Assembly: GCA_016098155.1 (NCBI GenBank)
Contig: JAAAJB010000097.1
Location: 1-64,000, forward strand
DNA from: Actinomortierella ambigua
Taxonomy: Eukaryota; Mortierellomycota; Mortierellomycetes; Mortierellales; Mortierellaceae
Direction of reading: 5' to 3'
DNA: 64,000 nt
Below the pieces are notes generated by a model that saw only the letters and a program-made list of their open reading frames with translations, was not told the DNA's origin and did not search any database. The translations under genes were made by a program, and so were the position numbers. Below, piece after piece: positions 25,301 to 37,100 of the stretch; positions within the stretch are counted from its first letter, which is position 1; each line of letters starts with the position of its first letter.

Positions 25301-26257
25301 GTTGAAAGACAGGTAGGCGCTAACATCGCCCGTCATGTTGCCAGGCTTCAAGCTGAGCTGCTCCAAACGGATGGTGGCCAGACGGGTAAAGTTGAGACCA
25401 ATATCGACGCTGATGCTGGGCACTTCGAGCTCGATGTTGAAGGGATTGTTCCACTCAAAACCAACACCGAGCTTGAGTGTGGCGCCAGTTTGAGCAATGA
25501 AAGTGACCTTGTTCAGCGTGGGCATGGTGAAGTTGATGGCAGGGTTAACGAGGCCGCTGAGACCAACGACTGGTGGAGGCGGTGGCGGGGGTGCCACGAT
25601 GCCGATCGCGCCAGGGGCAGGAGCAGGCGGGGGAGCAATGGGTGCAGAAGGAGGGAATTGTGTTGGGATCTCCACTGGCGCCATGCCGAGCGGATTTCCG
25701 TTAAAGGTGATGTTGCTGACCACGAGTCTGGGGGGTGGGCCGAGAGGGGTGGCAGTACCGGAGAGGAGGGTGACGAGGTTGGTGATGGAAACCTTCAGGG
25801 CAGGGTTGAGCTTGCCGTCAGCAAGGTCCAAAACACCAGTGGCATTGAAGGGCGAAATGCCAGGGCCGATTGTCAGGTTGAAGGCGGTGAGGTTGGCGAG
25901 AGACTGGTCGTCGAGGTGGATGTTCAGGCCGACGTTGCCCAGGGGCATGGGCATACCAAAGGGATTCTCCAGGCTAGTATTGGCCACAATGCGAATCCTA
26001 GTGGGAGTCTCGATCATAAGACCAAGACCGGTAATGTTAAGCATACCGGGCTTCAGGTATTTGTCGAGCATGCTCTCAGGGCGTGGCAAAACTGCCGACA
26101 GACCACCTTGGAGAATAGCACCAGGCCGTGGAAGTTCACCAATGTTGACGTCGGCCGATGCCGCAGGGGCAAAGGCCGTGGCCATAAAGGCCAGGGCACC
26201 AACACTGGCTGCCTTCCAGAACGAGGGGGATTTGAGTCGTTTGAAGGAGGGCGACAT
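19322..26257 (-). CDS. Giant repeat protein, exported or membrane-anchored (2222 aa)
   Basis: Three exons on the minus strand: 26257-25246, 25087-23960 and 23850-19322, all joined at phase 1. They give 2222 residues. The N-terminus has lysines, then a hydrophobic segment (AASVGALAFMATAFAPAASA) that is a signal peptide or a single anchor. Exon 1 also holds a proline-rich linker. The rest is many copies of a beta-rich unit of about 150 residues. Core motifs are IGLSNL, PQVxGID, PAQIKLNYVGVD, NLAQxSVPKL, LGSNGADLTI, NTFKIFQ. The central four copies are nearly identical (see repeat). The C-terminus (residues about 2000-2222) is a different beta-domain with no anchor. The organisation resembles fungal DUF3712/LEA-2-like multi-repeat lumenal proteins such as the vacuolar Tag1 group, but this is only a fold-level guess. 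The strong C-ending codon bias suggests high expression. Intron 1 contains a 22-base T/A homopolymer. Confidence 0.85.
21045..22870 (-). repeat. Four 456-bp coding tandem repeats
   Basis: Four head-to-tail copies of a 456-bp (152-codon) unit in the last exon of the giant gene. Matching landmarks (for example the segment encoding SLSIPAQIKLNYVG) are spaced 456 bases apart near 21397, 21853 and 22309. Copies are very similar in protein and DNA; the inner two are closest. More diverged copies flank them on both sides. Confidence 0.9.
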
Positions 26258-29200
26258 TAGGGGTGTGAGACGGAGGGTATGAAGACAAGGAATGTCGATA
26301 GGAAAGGTGTATCTGGATGCAGTACGGAGGAGGGGGGGAAAATTATTGGGCGTGTAGGCTTTAGAAAATGATCGGAACGGTAGAACTGCTCGACAATCGA
26401 ATTACAAAAGACCTCGAAGACGATGGCAGGATATGTGCACGCAGTCGTCTTTTTCCTATGATTATTTGTTGAGAGTGATAGAGATGGTGGTTGCGGTTGT
26501 GGTTAGACAAGAGCACAGACATATGGCTTATTCAAGGGGAGGAGGACTTTTTGTGGGATGATCGATGAGTGGAGGGAAAGCGCAGTGTGGGTGAAAGGCA
26601 CCATGTGAGAGAGCCAAAAAAAAAAAAAGGCCTCCTGCACCACCAAAACATTTGAGAGCCGTGTTGGTAGTTTGCAGGTATAGAGAAATACTCTTCCTCC
26701 CTCATTCGTTACCGCGGATCAACTCAAAGGGCAACTGACACGTAAAGAGTGTTGCCAAGAGTGCGTCGGTGAAAGGTGAGGAGTAGAGAGTAGGGAAGTT
26801 GCCCAAGGTTGGGGGGGGGGGAGAAGAGAATGAGAAAGGGAGAGAGGAGAAGACACAGATGCAGGCTGCGAAGGATAGAGAGAGAAAATGTGCAGCCATG
26901 TGCGAATGTGACCAGGTACAAGAGAGCCTCTTTGATTTGCCGCTTTGCTAATATGTAGCCCAAACCTCCCGCGCGAGCACGATCGCTACTGTGCAGCCGA
27001 GGGAGTAAATGGACACAGTATTAAAATATAGAGTTGCAAAGCTGTTTTGTCGCTTTAAAGTTGAGCGAAGGAAGAAAAACAGCTACAAAAGAGAGCGAGG
27101 GACATGAGGTGGAGAAAAGAAAGGCGCAAGATACAAAGTTGAGAGCAGCGGGAAACAAGACGAAGCGAGACAGAGGCAAGAGTAATGTGTATGTGTAAAG
27201 TGCAAGAGATAGTGACAGAGTGGAAGGGTGTGTGTGTGTGAGCGACAGAAAGAGTGAAGAGGCGATGTGAAGAGAGGACCTCCACCCCCTAGTTTTACTA
27301 GGAAATCTGGTAGACCATAGAGAGGCTCCAAGGGTGATGACAGGTTGGACGGTATGGCCGTGCCTCTCCATGGCGCTGTACTGAGTCTGAGAGAGAGAAA
27401 GTAGCCGAAGAATTAAAGATATGCAGGAAGCGCCTTTGATGAGCAGGGATGGGAAAAGCGACGCGCCTGCTGTCATAGGAGTCCTCCCGATTTTTGTCAA
27501 CGACTACACAAGGGAGAAAGTGTGTCCTGTGGAGAACAGGAGCCAATCCATGGCAAAAGCTGTTTGATTCTCGGAAGTTCAAATAAATGGGTGGCCCGAG
27601 TGAGTGGACGTGGGTGAAGAAGGTGAGGGATTTGGTCGGAGTGTGGTGAGCAGAGGTGGAGGTGGAGGGTAGATGGATGTGTGGAGGAGGGATGGAGAGA
27701 CGGAGGGAGAGAGACAGGAAGGACAGTCGACTTGCCTCGTGAAAGAAGAGTCCTCGGGGAGGATGGAATGGAGGAGGAGTGGATGACAGGAGAAGGACGG
27801 TGGAGGTGGTGCCTGTGAGGGGAGGAAGGGACAGAAGAGGAAAAGAGAAAAGAAAAGAAGAGCATATGAGAAAGGTAGTTTTTAAACCAAGGCCAAACTA
27901 GCCACTAACGAAATAGGCTCGGGGGGCATTCAGAGGGAAATAGAGAGACAGAGAGCTACAATAAGGATGTGAACAAGTTGGAAAGGATGGAAGCTTTTTT
28001 TTTTATTTTACTTTGACATGTTTGCTTGCTTGCATGCCGGGTGCTTAATTCTCCTGCAAGAGTGAGTGTCGCCACAATCAATTGTGAGGGGGCGAGGAAA
28101 GAAGCTTGGGAACTGCAAATACAAACACAGAAATCACACGTACACCACCCATATACATATGCTGTTTTCGCTACTCTCCTCTTGACATTCTCCACCCACT
28201 TCCTCCACTTTGATCGTTCTATCCACTGTGTTTTTCCATATGCTACTTACTGTACGGAGAGCGACGCAAAAAGCAACCCCGGAAATAGAGTCGTGTTGGT
28301 TTTTTGTTCTTACTGGTGGTTGCTGCTGTTGGTGGATGCTTCGCACTCTCTCTCTCTTTCATTCCAACGATGTATTTTTTTTTCTGCGACCTTTACAAGG
28401 TTTTGTTGAGAGCACAGTCGAAGAATACAACAAAGATGTGGTGTGGTGGTGGTCACTTTTGCCACGTACCGTCTCAGTTGCTCGCCTGACGCGGGTTAGA
28501 GTTGGTCCATTCCACTGTGGTCTGACGGGTGGCATGTAACGTGTTTGTGTATATGTGCATGCTCCGCCGATGTTTCTTAACAGGAGCATCCTTGGAGAGT
28601 CTACAGCTTAACAGGCCATAGTGAAAAAAAGTAAGGGGCATTCATACTCCTCTTGCTCGTCAGACATTGGTTCGTTGCAGACGGTCTGCCTGATCCCATC
28701 TGCTTTCTCTAGTAGACTACTATTAGAAGTTAGATCTACAGACCACAATGTCATCTATCCTCTGCCTAAGAAGGGTAACATAACCCAGAGAGTGAGCCAG
28801 GTACAAAACGCCAAAGGAAGATCCGATCCATCCACACCAGTCCCTTTTCTAACAGCCAGCAAAGAGTAGGGCAATGGCGGCCACCAAGACAGGTGAGCGT
28901 TAGTGAAACATACCCACGAAGGGGATGTGTACATTGCTGTCTCGTACTGTTCAGGCACCGATTAGTTGTTGGACGTGCATCTCATAGAGGCGTGAACTTT
29001 ACTAACCCTAATACTGAAATTCTGAAGTGGGAAACTTGGAGACTTTCAACTCCACGCTATATTTTGTTGATACATGTGGGTGAAAAAAAAAAGTCGACAG
29101 TGTCAGCTTTTCTGGAAATTTTCGAGGATCATTCGATATTTATGAAAGCATCAGTTACAACAGCCTATTCTGGGCTCCAGATTCCCCGATCAAACTCCTG

Positions 29201-29862
29201 TCGACCCTATCCTTGACGTTTACAAGCTTACAGCTTTGGATGAGCATTTTTTTACCCAACGTGTGCTCGGGGGAAAGTGACTCATTACACTGTGGTTGCT
29301 TTTCTCATCGGCTGAGAGTGCAAGGTCCGGGCACTGGATTAGATTTAGGTCAATGCGCCAATTGCAACTGATCTCTCCACAATGAAAGGGAAGATGCGAG
29401 GCATCCACGACATTGTTTTTTTTTTTTTTTTACTATTATTGCTAGCGTAATCCATTTATTGCGAGGTCAGAGAAGGGACAACAGTCGTTCGTAGTTTTCG
29501 ATACTCTATGACGCTTGATTTGTCCTTTCGAAGTGGTATATCATGAACGAAAAAGGGGGGGGTATCCTATGGAAGAATAATAGGAATTACTTCTTGATCA
29601 ACACTCACCCTGTATGTTGTAAGCTGCCGAGATGAGCTACTTGCGCAAGACGCAACGAAATTGGCATGTTTGTAGTGTCTTTACGCTTTCAACGTATGGA
29701 GAGGGACGAAACGAGCAGGCAAAGGTCGACGTAGTAGTCCTCAATGGAAGGGGTGAGGAAATATATACAAGAGTCTCCATGCAGAATAAGGTACGTACAT
29801 GCAGCTTGTACCTTGCATCATGTTTCCCTTGATTTTCTCTGTTGCTATTTTTTTTTTTTTTT

Positions 29863-29872
29863 NNNNNNNNNN
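29863..29872. other. Assembly gap (10 N)
   Basis: Ten undetermined bases directly after an 18-base T run. The sequence on either side is therefore joined only by scaffolding, and the true gap length is unknown. Confidence 0.98.
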
Positions 29873-30822
29873 TTTGGATGAGCCTATGCAAATTTCCATG
29901 CAACGCAAGAAAGAGTGGTCAAGCTGTTTCGGGTTGACGAGTCGGCTTACCAATACGCATTCCGTCAATCCGCGTTTCAACAACAACTTCCTATTGATGG
30001 TGAGGTGCCGTTCGTTGAATGAAAGCGGATCGTGGTGCATGTCTCCAGCAAGAAGTTGCTAGAACCTCAGCACAACCTACACACATGTAGCACATGGCAA
30101 GCGGCATCGGTCAATAGGCATAGCCCAACTGCTCCAAGAATGGGTACAAAACGAACTATCCAGACTGATCACACCAGCCTCGCTGCACCCACATGGACAA
30201 CATACACTGACGAATGGTACGCTAAGCGTTTTTAAAGAACGGTGTGGTGCTCTTTCTCCATCCTACTATGATCGAGTAGGTAGCCTCTTTCGATCATTCA
30301 GGTACTCTCTGAGTCCGTTGATCAAGAGAGAACATTTGATTTCTAATAATGCAGCATCTTTACTGCTGATACCCATGTGGGTCTCCTTTTCTCCTTCCCC
30401 CCAATTTTTCTACCAAACCCTCGTGCGAAAACGCAAGAGACCCATCCCAACTATCTGTGCATCTTGTTAACTACACGCACACTTGCATAACGAGACCCAT
30501 AGGTGGTAGGCTCGCTGATTGGAGAAAGAAAAAGAAGCGAGGGAAGCCCAAAGGGACGGTGAGAGGTCAATGCCCAAAGGAGAAATGAATTGGTGAGAGC
30601 TTTCTCTTAACCTTGATTTTGGTACAACCATCAAAAAGTGGCCTGATTTTTTTTCGACCATTGAGAACGAAGCCTGAAGAATGTTTATTTCCATGACCGT
30701 GCCATGTCTGGATATACAGGATACAAGAACTTCAAGAGTGGATGCTGTGGGACGCGGCAATCACTGGGTATGAATACCTCACATTCTCCAATGGTAGCCA
30801 TGTGAGGATGATACCCTGGCAC

Positions 30823-30882
30823 GCAGTCATGCGACAGGCGGTCACCCCACAAGCAATCATGCTATGGGCAGTCATGCCACCG
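30823..30882 (+). repeat. 15-bp repeat, four imperfect copies
   Basis: Four 15-bp units of the form GCAGTCATGCNACNG in tandem, differing at several positions each. In frame they read A-V/I-M/T-x-x. Adjacent to the purine-rich motif that resembles a Ty3/gypsy 3' end. Confidence 0.7.
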
Positions 30883-31189
30883 TCGGTGTTTAAAGCGGGG
30901 GGAGGATGTAGGGTGCATCAAGGGGTTCCACAGAGCCGTTATGTAAAGGTTTGGGAATGAGGCCACCTCCTTCAAAGTTCTCAGACGCCATTGAGCCAAA
31001 AAGGAAGAATGGCTGACTACACACAATCTTAAATTTCCACCCTTCGGTTGGGCATAGGCCAAAGGAAAGAGAGCCAGGATTCTGTACAGAGCACGAGGAG
31101 AAGCGGACCGACGCGACATTGGACAATAAGAAGAGGTCATGACCAAGGAACAATGTATGATGGCACGATGGTTACAGTGGTTCTCCAGT

Positions 31190-31790
31190 GTTCACCCAGT
31201 GCCCTTTACAGGCTCTCATCCATGCCCCTTGTGGAATGGGTTGTGCTATGTAACTTTTGGTTTAGGATCTGCTCCTTAGTTTCTACCGAAAGGCAGCACA
31301 AACCCATTTCAGAAGGGGCATGGATCCGGCAGAGAAAGCAGCCGTGGGGATATTAGCCTCAACAATCCGCAACCGATGAAATGTGGATTCCATGTCGACC
31401 TTGGAGAAGATCATGGCTTGAGCAAAGCGAGTTCTCAACATCTCAGTTAGAGGAAGAGGACAGCGACTGGGAATAATAACCGTGTAAAGTGCTCGAAAAT
31501 CGGCGCATAGGCGCAAAGATCCATCTGCTTTGGTGACAAATAAAGTGGGCAATGATCAAGGCGATGTGGAGGGGTGGATCCACACTTTGGCTGACAACGC
31601 ATCTCGTTGTATCTTGAGCTCTAAAAGTTCACGCGCACTCATTTTGTACGCGGGCATGTAGACTGGAGCTACCTCCCCGCCAGGAATGGTCGCATCACAC
31701 ACTGGGCGATTAGGAGGAAGGCATGTGTCCAGGCCTACTCCTGAGCGACGTCCTTCTTGGTATCATCTATCACCTATGGCCGTTGGTACC
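31190..31790 (-). pseudogene. Degenerate Ty3/gypsy reverse transcriptase, with inverted fragment
   Basis: On the minus strand, 31790 down to about 31285 reads as the start of a Ty3/gypsy RT: an IPGGEVAPVY-type segment, then PTLFVTKADGSLRLCADFRAL, then FSKVDMESTFHRLRIVEANIP and FSAGSMPLLKW. Stops and frame changes break it (for example near 31560). On the + strand at about 31190-31285 a second piece encodes a version of the same end (SMPLVEWVV, then FWFR). The two copies thus lie back to back, in opposite orientation. No intact gag, protease or integrase is visible here. Confidence 0.8.
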
Positions 31791-31964
31791 AGGGGGTCAT
31801 CAAAACCGTTGCACCTGCGCACTGACAGATAGGGCGGGCTAATTTTCTTTTTTCTTCTCTCAGCCCCCAAAAGACTGAACAATGATTTGCGCAATCCCTT
31901 CGAACTCCTCTCATGGCCGAAAACAATTGTTTGCATGCATCGCCCACTGTACTCCGATTAAAGA
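31791..31964. other. Promoter of the F-box gene
   Basis: 174 bases between the RT remnant and the F-box start codon, with a T/C-rich stretch (31840-31862). No TATA box is obvious. Confidence 0.4.
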
Positions 31965-33530
31965 ATGTCCCGGACTAGCCAGCCAAAGCAATCGCCTCTC
32001 AACATTCAGGAGTTGTTATCCGCCATCTTGCTGGTGACTGATCGCCCAACGCTTCTCAGCTGCTCGCTTGTCTCCAAGGCATGGTACATTCCAGCCATGA
32101 ATGCCCTCTGGCGCCATGTCTATTGGAAGCCATTGCTTGAAGAGGGCGAGGCTTACTTTCTGGAGGGCCTGGCAAAGTATGGTCGGCACACCATTGAACT
32201 GCAGGACAACACCATGGCGGACATGAGCCTCATTGCCGAGCACTGCCCTCATTTGAAGTGCCTGCGCTTGAGTATCACGACGCCGGATGACTCGTCGCTG
32301 GCGAATTTGTTGGCGCGTGCCCCGAGGATCTCGTCGTTGCACTTGTTTTGCTGCCGGCAACTTTCGAGCGAATCGATATGGAGCATGGCCAGGTTGACGC
32401 ATCTGCGAGTCTTGGACCTGAGGAATCTGCTACACGTTGATGAGGACGGTCTGATGGCGGTATTGAGAAACTGCCCCAAGCTTCGGCAACTGTGTCTGGA
32501 GGATGTGAATCTGGTCGGGATGACGCTTCAAGGATTGAGGCAAAGCGGGATTCGTTTGGAGCTGGAGACATTGTCACTGATGCGGTCAAATCCTAGAGGA
32601 GAGATGATTGCCAATTTTTTGCGATGTTCTCCAGAGCTCTCCAGCTTGTCGCTCGCGCGCAACTATGGCGTCGGATTGCCGGAGATGGTGCTGCATGAGG
32701 TGCATGACTCGTTGATCCATATGACTTTTTTGAACCTAGAGTCGTGCAAGTTGATCGACAACACGTCGATCATGATGCTTTTTGTTTCGTGCCCGCTGCT
32801 GGCGCGGGTGAACGTAATGGGCACCGCGATCGAGGACTCGGGACTGGAGCAACTGGCCAACAGCTGTCTGGCCTTGGAGCGGCTCAACATTGGGTATTGC
32901 CATGAGATCACGGACGCCGGTGCCCGGTATGTGTTGGATCACTGTCGACGGCTAAAGTTCTTGGACTTGTCGGGTCACTTGGGTCTGACGGCAAGGATCT
33001 TCTTTGGCGCGCGTTGGCAGTGCACGGGGCTCGAGTCGCTTGTCCTTGCGGACATTGACATGAGTTGGCCTGAGCATCACGATTTTCAGGAGGAGGAGAA
33101 GGAGGAGGAGGAGGAAGAGGAAGAGGGGGAGGAGGAGGAGGGGTATGAGACAGCAGTGGCAGTGAAGAGAAAAGAAGAGGAAGAAGAGGAGGATGAAGAG
33201 ATTGACGGCGGTACTCATCAGGAAAGAGACGCGAATCACGCGGCTATGTTTGGGCAACTTTCGCAGTTACGGCATCTCAAGAATCTGGCGATTGGAGGGG
33301 CCAAGATGAGTATACGTTTGTCAGACGGGTTGGACAAGCTGGGAGAACTGCCGTGTCTCGAGTCGTGGCAGGTGAGGCAGCTGGAGGGGACGTTGGGCGA
33401 GGATGAGATCCGTTGGCTGATTGAGGCTTGGCCTTTGACGCTCAAGCGCGTGCAGTATGATCGCGACACGTGGCCCAAGACGTGGATGCGGTACTATCGT
33501 CGTCGCCGACCTCGTCTCTTGTTTTCATAA
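31965..33530 (+). CDS. F-box and leucine-rich-repeat protein
   Basis: Single-exon 521-residue protein. Residues about 12-50 match an F-box (LNIQELLSAILLVTDRPTLL, then SCSLVSKAWYIPAMNALWRH). The rest is LRR, with repeats such as CPHLKCLRLSI, LRVLDLRNL, CPKLRQLCLEDV, LEMTFLNLESC-type and LERLNIGYCHEITDAGARYV. This is the plan of SCF ubiquitin-ligase substrate receptors such as AMN1/FBXL types; the substrate is unknown. A very acidic stretch (KEEEEEEEEGEEEE and a second EEEEE run, about residues 370-415) splits the LRR array. The C-terminus is basic (RRRRPRLLFS). The ATG at 31965 begins the F-box-bearing frame directly after the upstream Ty3/gypsy remnant. The proposed Skp1 partner is inference from the family. 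Confidence 0.9.
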   Translation: MSRTSQPKQSPLNIQELLSAILLVTDRPTLLSCSLVSKAWYIPAMNALWRHVYWKPLLEEGEAYFLEGLAKYGRHTIELQDNTMADMSLIAEHCPHLKCLRLSITTPDDSSLANLLARAPRISSLHLFCCRQLSSESIWSMARLTHLRVLDLRNLLHVDEDGLMAVLRNCPKLRQLCLEDVNLVGMTLQGLRQSGIRLELETLSLMRSNPRGEMIANFLRCSPELSSLSLARNYGVGLPEMVLHEVHDSLIHMTFLNLESCKLIDNTSIMMLFVSCPLLARVNVMGTAIEDSGLEQLANSCLALERLNIGYCHEITDAGARYVLDHCRRLKFLDLSGHLGLTARIFFGARWQCTGLESLVLADIDMSWPEHHDFQEEEKEEEEEEEEGEEEEGYETAVAVKRKEEEEEEDEEIDGGTHQERDANHAAMFGQLSQLRHLKNLAIGGAKMSIRLSDGLDKLGELPCLESWQVRQLEGTLGEDEIRWLIEAWPLTLKRVQYDRDTWPKTWMRYYRRRRPRLLFS

Positions 33531-34116
33531 AATGAGGGGAGGATTCTTTTTTGTAAGCTTTCCATAGATACTTTTAGAACAACAGTTGATTCCCTGTGTC
33601 TGTCTGCATTCCCACGCCATGGAGCGAGAGTAGAGAGAGGGAGAGAGAAGAAGAGGGGCGTGTGCTTGTGTGTATATTTATACATGTTTATATATTATTA
33701 CTGTATGTGTGTGGGTTGGACATGGGTGTGTGTGTGAGTGAGTGGGGTGCAGAGGAGGCAGTGTGGCGGATCATCCAATCCGCCCTTCTCTCTGTCTTTG
33801 CCACGTCACATACAATTTTATGGTTCAAACCTGTGCATTCATTGGAAACACGTTGCAGAGAGAAAGAGAGACATCCATCATCTCTTCCTCCTTCTCTCCC
33901 TGCTACCCACACATCATACCCCCTTCCATCTTTCTCTCTTCCTGTCTCTCGTCTCCTACCCTCTTCCTCCCCCCGCCAACAGCTGCAGTAGCAACACCAA
34001 TAGCTGAAGACCTCTGTCCTGTGTCACACGCGCGCTGCAGAACCTGGTCGACTTTTCAACTTCCGGCAACGGAGACACTACCTTTTCTAGAGTGACAGAC
34101 AGACAGACAGACAGAA
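33531..34116. promoter_or_regulatory. Promoter of the P/Q-rich protein gene
   Basis: Contains the F-box gene 3' flank, then a pyrimidine-rich region (33870-33985), and an (AGAC)n repeat (34093-34113) directly in front of the start codon at 34117. No gene is apparent. Confidence 0.4.
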
Positions 34117-37100
34117 ATGAATCCCTTTGACTCTGCCCAGCAGCAGCACCAGCAGCATCCCTCGAATGCCTCTGGTAAGCTAGCAATGATGGCTCGGGGA
34201 AAAAAATACCATCAATCGAATAACCATGGACAGGAGCTGCCCTTATTGATGCATATATGTGTGTGTGTGTGTTTGTCTCCCTGGCATCTCTAGGCAACTT
34301 CCCGGGCGACAAGGGTCAGCAGCCGCCAATGGGCCTTCCCGCCCCTGGGCAGCAGCCACACGCTCCTCAGCAGCCACAGCAACACCAGCGGTTGCGTCCC
34401 CAAGGTGTCCGTCCACCGCCTGGCCCAGGCCAGCAGGGCCTGTCTCACCCACCACAGCACCAGCAGCCCCAAGGTGGACCAGGACCTATGCCCCGATCGC
34501 CAATCATGTCCCCTTTTGCACGTCAGGATGGACACCAAGGACCGGCTCAGGGCGCACAAGGACAGCCGCATGTTCGACCTACAGGCCAGGCTCCTCCACA
34601 CCACCAGCTGCAGCAACCTCCTCCTCCCCAACAAAACCCGGCCATTCACCAGCAGGCGCTCAACATGCCCAACATGTCGCCAAAACTGGCACCCCAGCAG
34701 CTGCACTTGCGACCACCCGGTCATCCTCCTGGACAGATGCAACAACTGCCAAGACCACCCATGGGTGCTGTTCCCCTACAAGGTGGTGGTGCTGCTCCTC
34801 AGCGACAGCCTTCTCCAGGTCGTCCTTCTCATCCTCAGCCTCGTCCGATGCAGTCCGGTCCGGCAGGCCATGGTTCACCCCAACTCCGGCCTCTCGGATT
34901 GCCTCAACGACCTCCTCCCTCCCCCGGATTTCAGCAGCCAGGACAGCAGGGCGGCATCCGACCATCGTCTTCGCAGCCGCACATGGGCCCCGCCCCTGGA
35001 GGCCTTGAGAATCAAGTGCATCCAACCATGAATAGGACAACACCACCTTCTCCTGGCATGCCGACTAGATCGCCTCAAATGATGACCCAGCAGCCGCATA
35101 TGGTCGCGCCTACAGGTGGATCAACGGGACAACTTGGACCCGTCAAGCATCAAGCTCCTTTGCGCCCATCTGGATCCCACCCGCAATTGCTCTCCATCGG
35201 TGTCGATTCGGCGGCGGCAGTGGCACCACCATCAGGACAGCCAGGACCTGCACGGCCACCAAACCAGCCACCCATGCAACAGCCACCCGCCGTTCGTCCA
35301 CTAACGAATGGAACACAGCAGGTACGGCCAAGGCCTCAACCGGTCGGGCATCCCAGTGGTAGCCCTCTTTCGCCCGCAGGGGCAAGCGATCCAGCTAATC
35401 ATGTTGCTGTGGGTCCTCTTTCAACGTCTGGTGGCCCTCAGCAGCAACAGCCTTCAGTTACAGCCTCGCCCCCTCGCCCTCGCCCTCATCCCCCCCAGCA
35501 ACAGCAACAACATCACCCGCAGCAGCCTCCCGTCCGACCTGGTGGTGTTAGACCGCCAGCACCGCACCACCCTGGACAATCTCCATCCCCGTCGTCGTTG
35601 GATCTTCCAGGAGCCGCTGCTGCAGCCACTGGTCCTGCCCATAACCCAATGTTTCGACCACCACCACCACAACAACAACAGAGACAAACACCGCCACATC
35701 CTCAGCAGCAACCACACTCTCGTCGAGAGTCGACCTCCTCGAATGCTAGTGCTGGAGCACCTATGGGCCAGGATCTTGCTAACCACCAGCAGCCTCCAAC
35801 AATGAAACAAGCAGGACATACTCCTATGCAGCCACATCCACCACAGTTCCGCCCCGGGCCCCCTGGACCTCCTGGTGGAGGAGCGGCTCCGCCTCGACCA
35901 CATCATCAGCACCCACAACGGCCCCCGCCACCACACAATGCGCCGTTGATGCGACCTCCAGGTTCGCCGACCCAACGCCCACTGGGCGGTACGTCGATGC
36001 ATTTCCCAGGCACAGCAGCAGCAGCAGAGGCGCACGGAGAAACCACAAGGACCCCTCCACCTGCTCCTGCACAGCAGCAGCAACAGCAGCAGCACCAAGC
36101 GTCCAACCACAGTAGCCCACACGCACGGTCGTCCCCACAACAACAGACGTCTCAAGCGCTGTTGTCTGAGAATCGGGAAGGTCCTGCCACTACCACTACC
36201 ACTACTGCCACTGCTGAGGAACAGCAGCAGCAAGAGGAGGAAGATCTGGAAGGCGGTAGCAGCAACGAGCCGACGACACTACCACCACCACCAATGCCCT
36301 TGCGTGCTCCAGGCCCTCCTGGTGGTGCTGGTGGTCCACCGCCAGGACCTCTGCGGGGGCTGAACAAGTTGGATCCAAGCAAGCAGCCACTCCCTGCACC
36401 GATGGGGGCTAAGGAACCACCACCACCACCGATGGGTGGAGCAGGAGGACCGCCGCCGCCGATGGGAGGAGGCATGCGCCCACGAGTGCGACCCCCTCCA
36501 GGCGGTCAGCAACAACACCAGCCACAACAACAACATGCGCCATACCGACCACCGCAACGTCCAACACAGACGACACCAACAATGTACTCTGCATCGGGAC
36601 AGGCGGCGGCAGTGGACAGCAAGGCAGCTGCGTTAGCGATCCCTTCAGGCAGCGAGGCGACGACGACGGGAATGCGGCCACGGGCCGGTAGTCTCCAGAA
36701 GCGACCCACGGCGTTGGCAGCCACCGCTGCATCGGGTGCAGCGGCGGATGGTGATGCGAAGAACATGCCTGTACCAAAGGGCGAGGTGATTTCACCACCC
36801 TCACCCAAGTTGCATGGACGGAAGGGACCGGCAATGTTGAGCACGTCGGCCAGGAATGGCAAGGGATCGCTCGGCAAGACGCTGAAGAAGTGGGTGGTCC
36901 GAGGAGGGTTGGCTTATCTGGCGTACACGGCGATGTTTAATTGCCCTAGAGAGTCGACGACGACCGCGACATCGATGACGAGCGGTGGTGTGAAAGGAAT
37001 GTACTGCAAGACGGTGCATACGGTGGGCGGCCTGGTGCAGCCGTATGTGGAGCCCGTCTATCGGAAGCATGCCGGCCCACATGTGGACAAGTATGTGAAG

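Larger units (their letters stand above)
26258..31189. other. Gene-poor interval with an assembly gap
   Basis: From 26258 to about 27880 the + strand is purine-rich (G/A), so the minus strand is CT-rich; this is probably the promoter and leader of the giant repeat gene. From about 27900 to 31189 I see only short open frames without domains, an 18-base or longer T run (29412-29432), the N gap, and a short 15-bp repeat at 30823-30882. A sequence just before 30960 (AAAGCGGGGGGAGGATGTAG) resembles the polypurine region found near the 3' end of Ty3/gypsy elements. No complete gene is supported. Confidence 0.4.

Noticed and set aside
25148..26260. 370-codon + strand open frame
   Set aside because: Antisense shadow of exon 1 of the repeat protein.
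27021..27865. Minus-strand open frames rich in Ser, Leu and Pro
   Set aside because: They arise from the CT-rich minus strand of the promoter of the repeat-protein gene; no domains or homology signs.
33090..33200. (GAG)n-like run as a regulatory repeat
   Set aside because: It is inside the F-box coding frame and encodes an acidic segment, so no separate role is needed.
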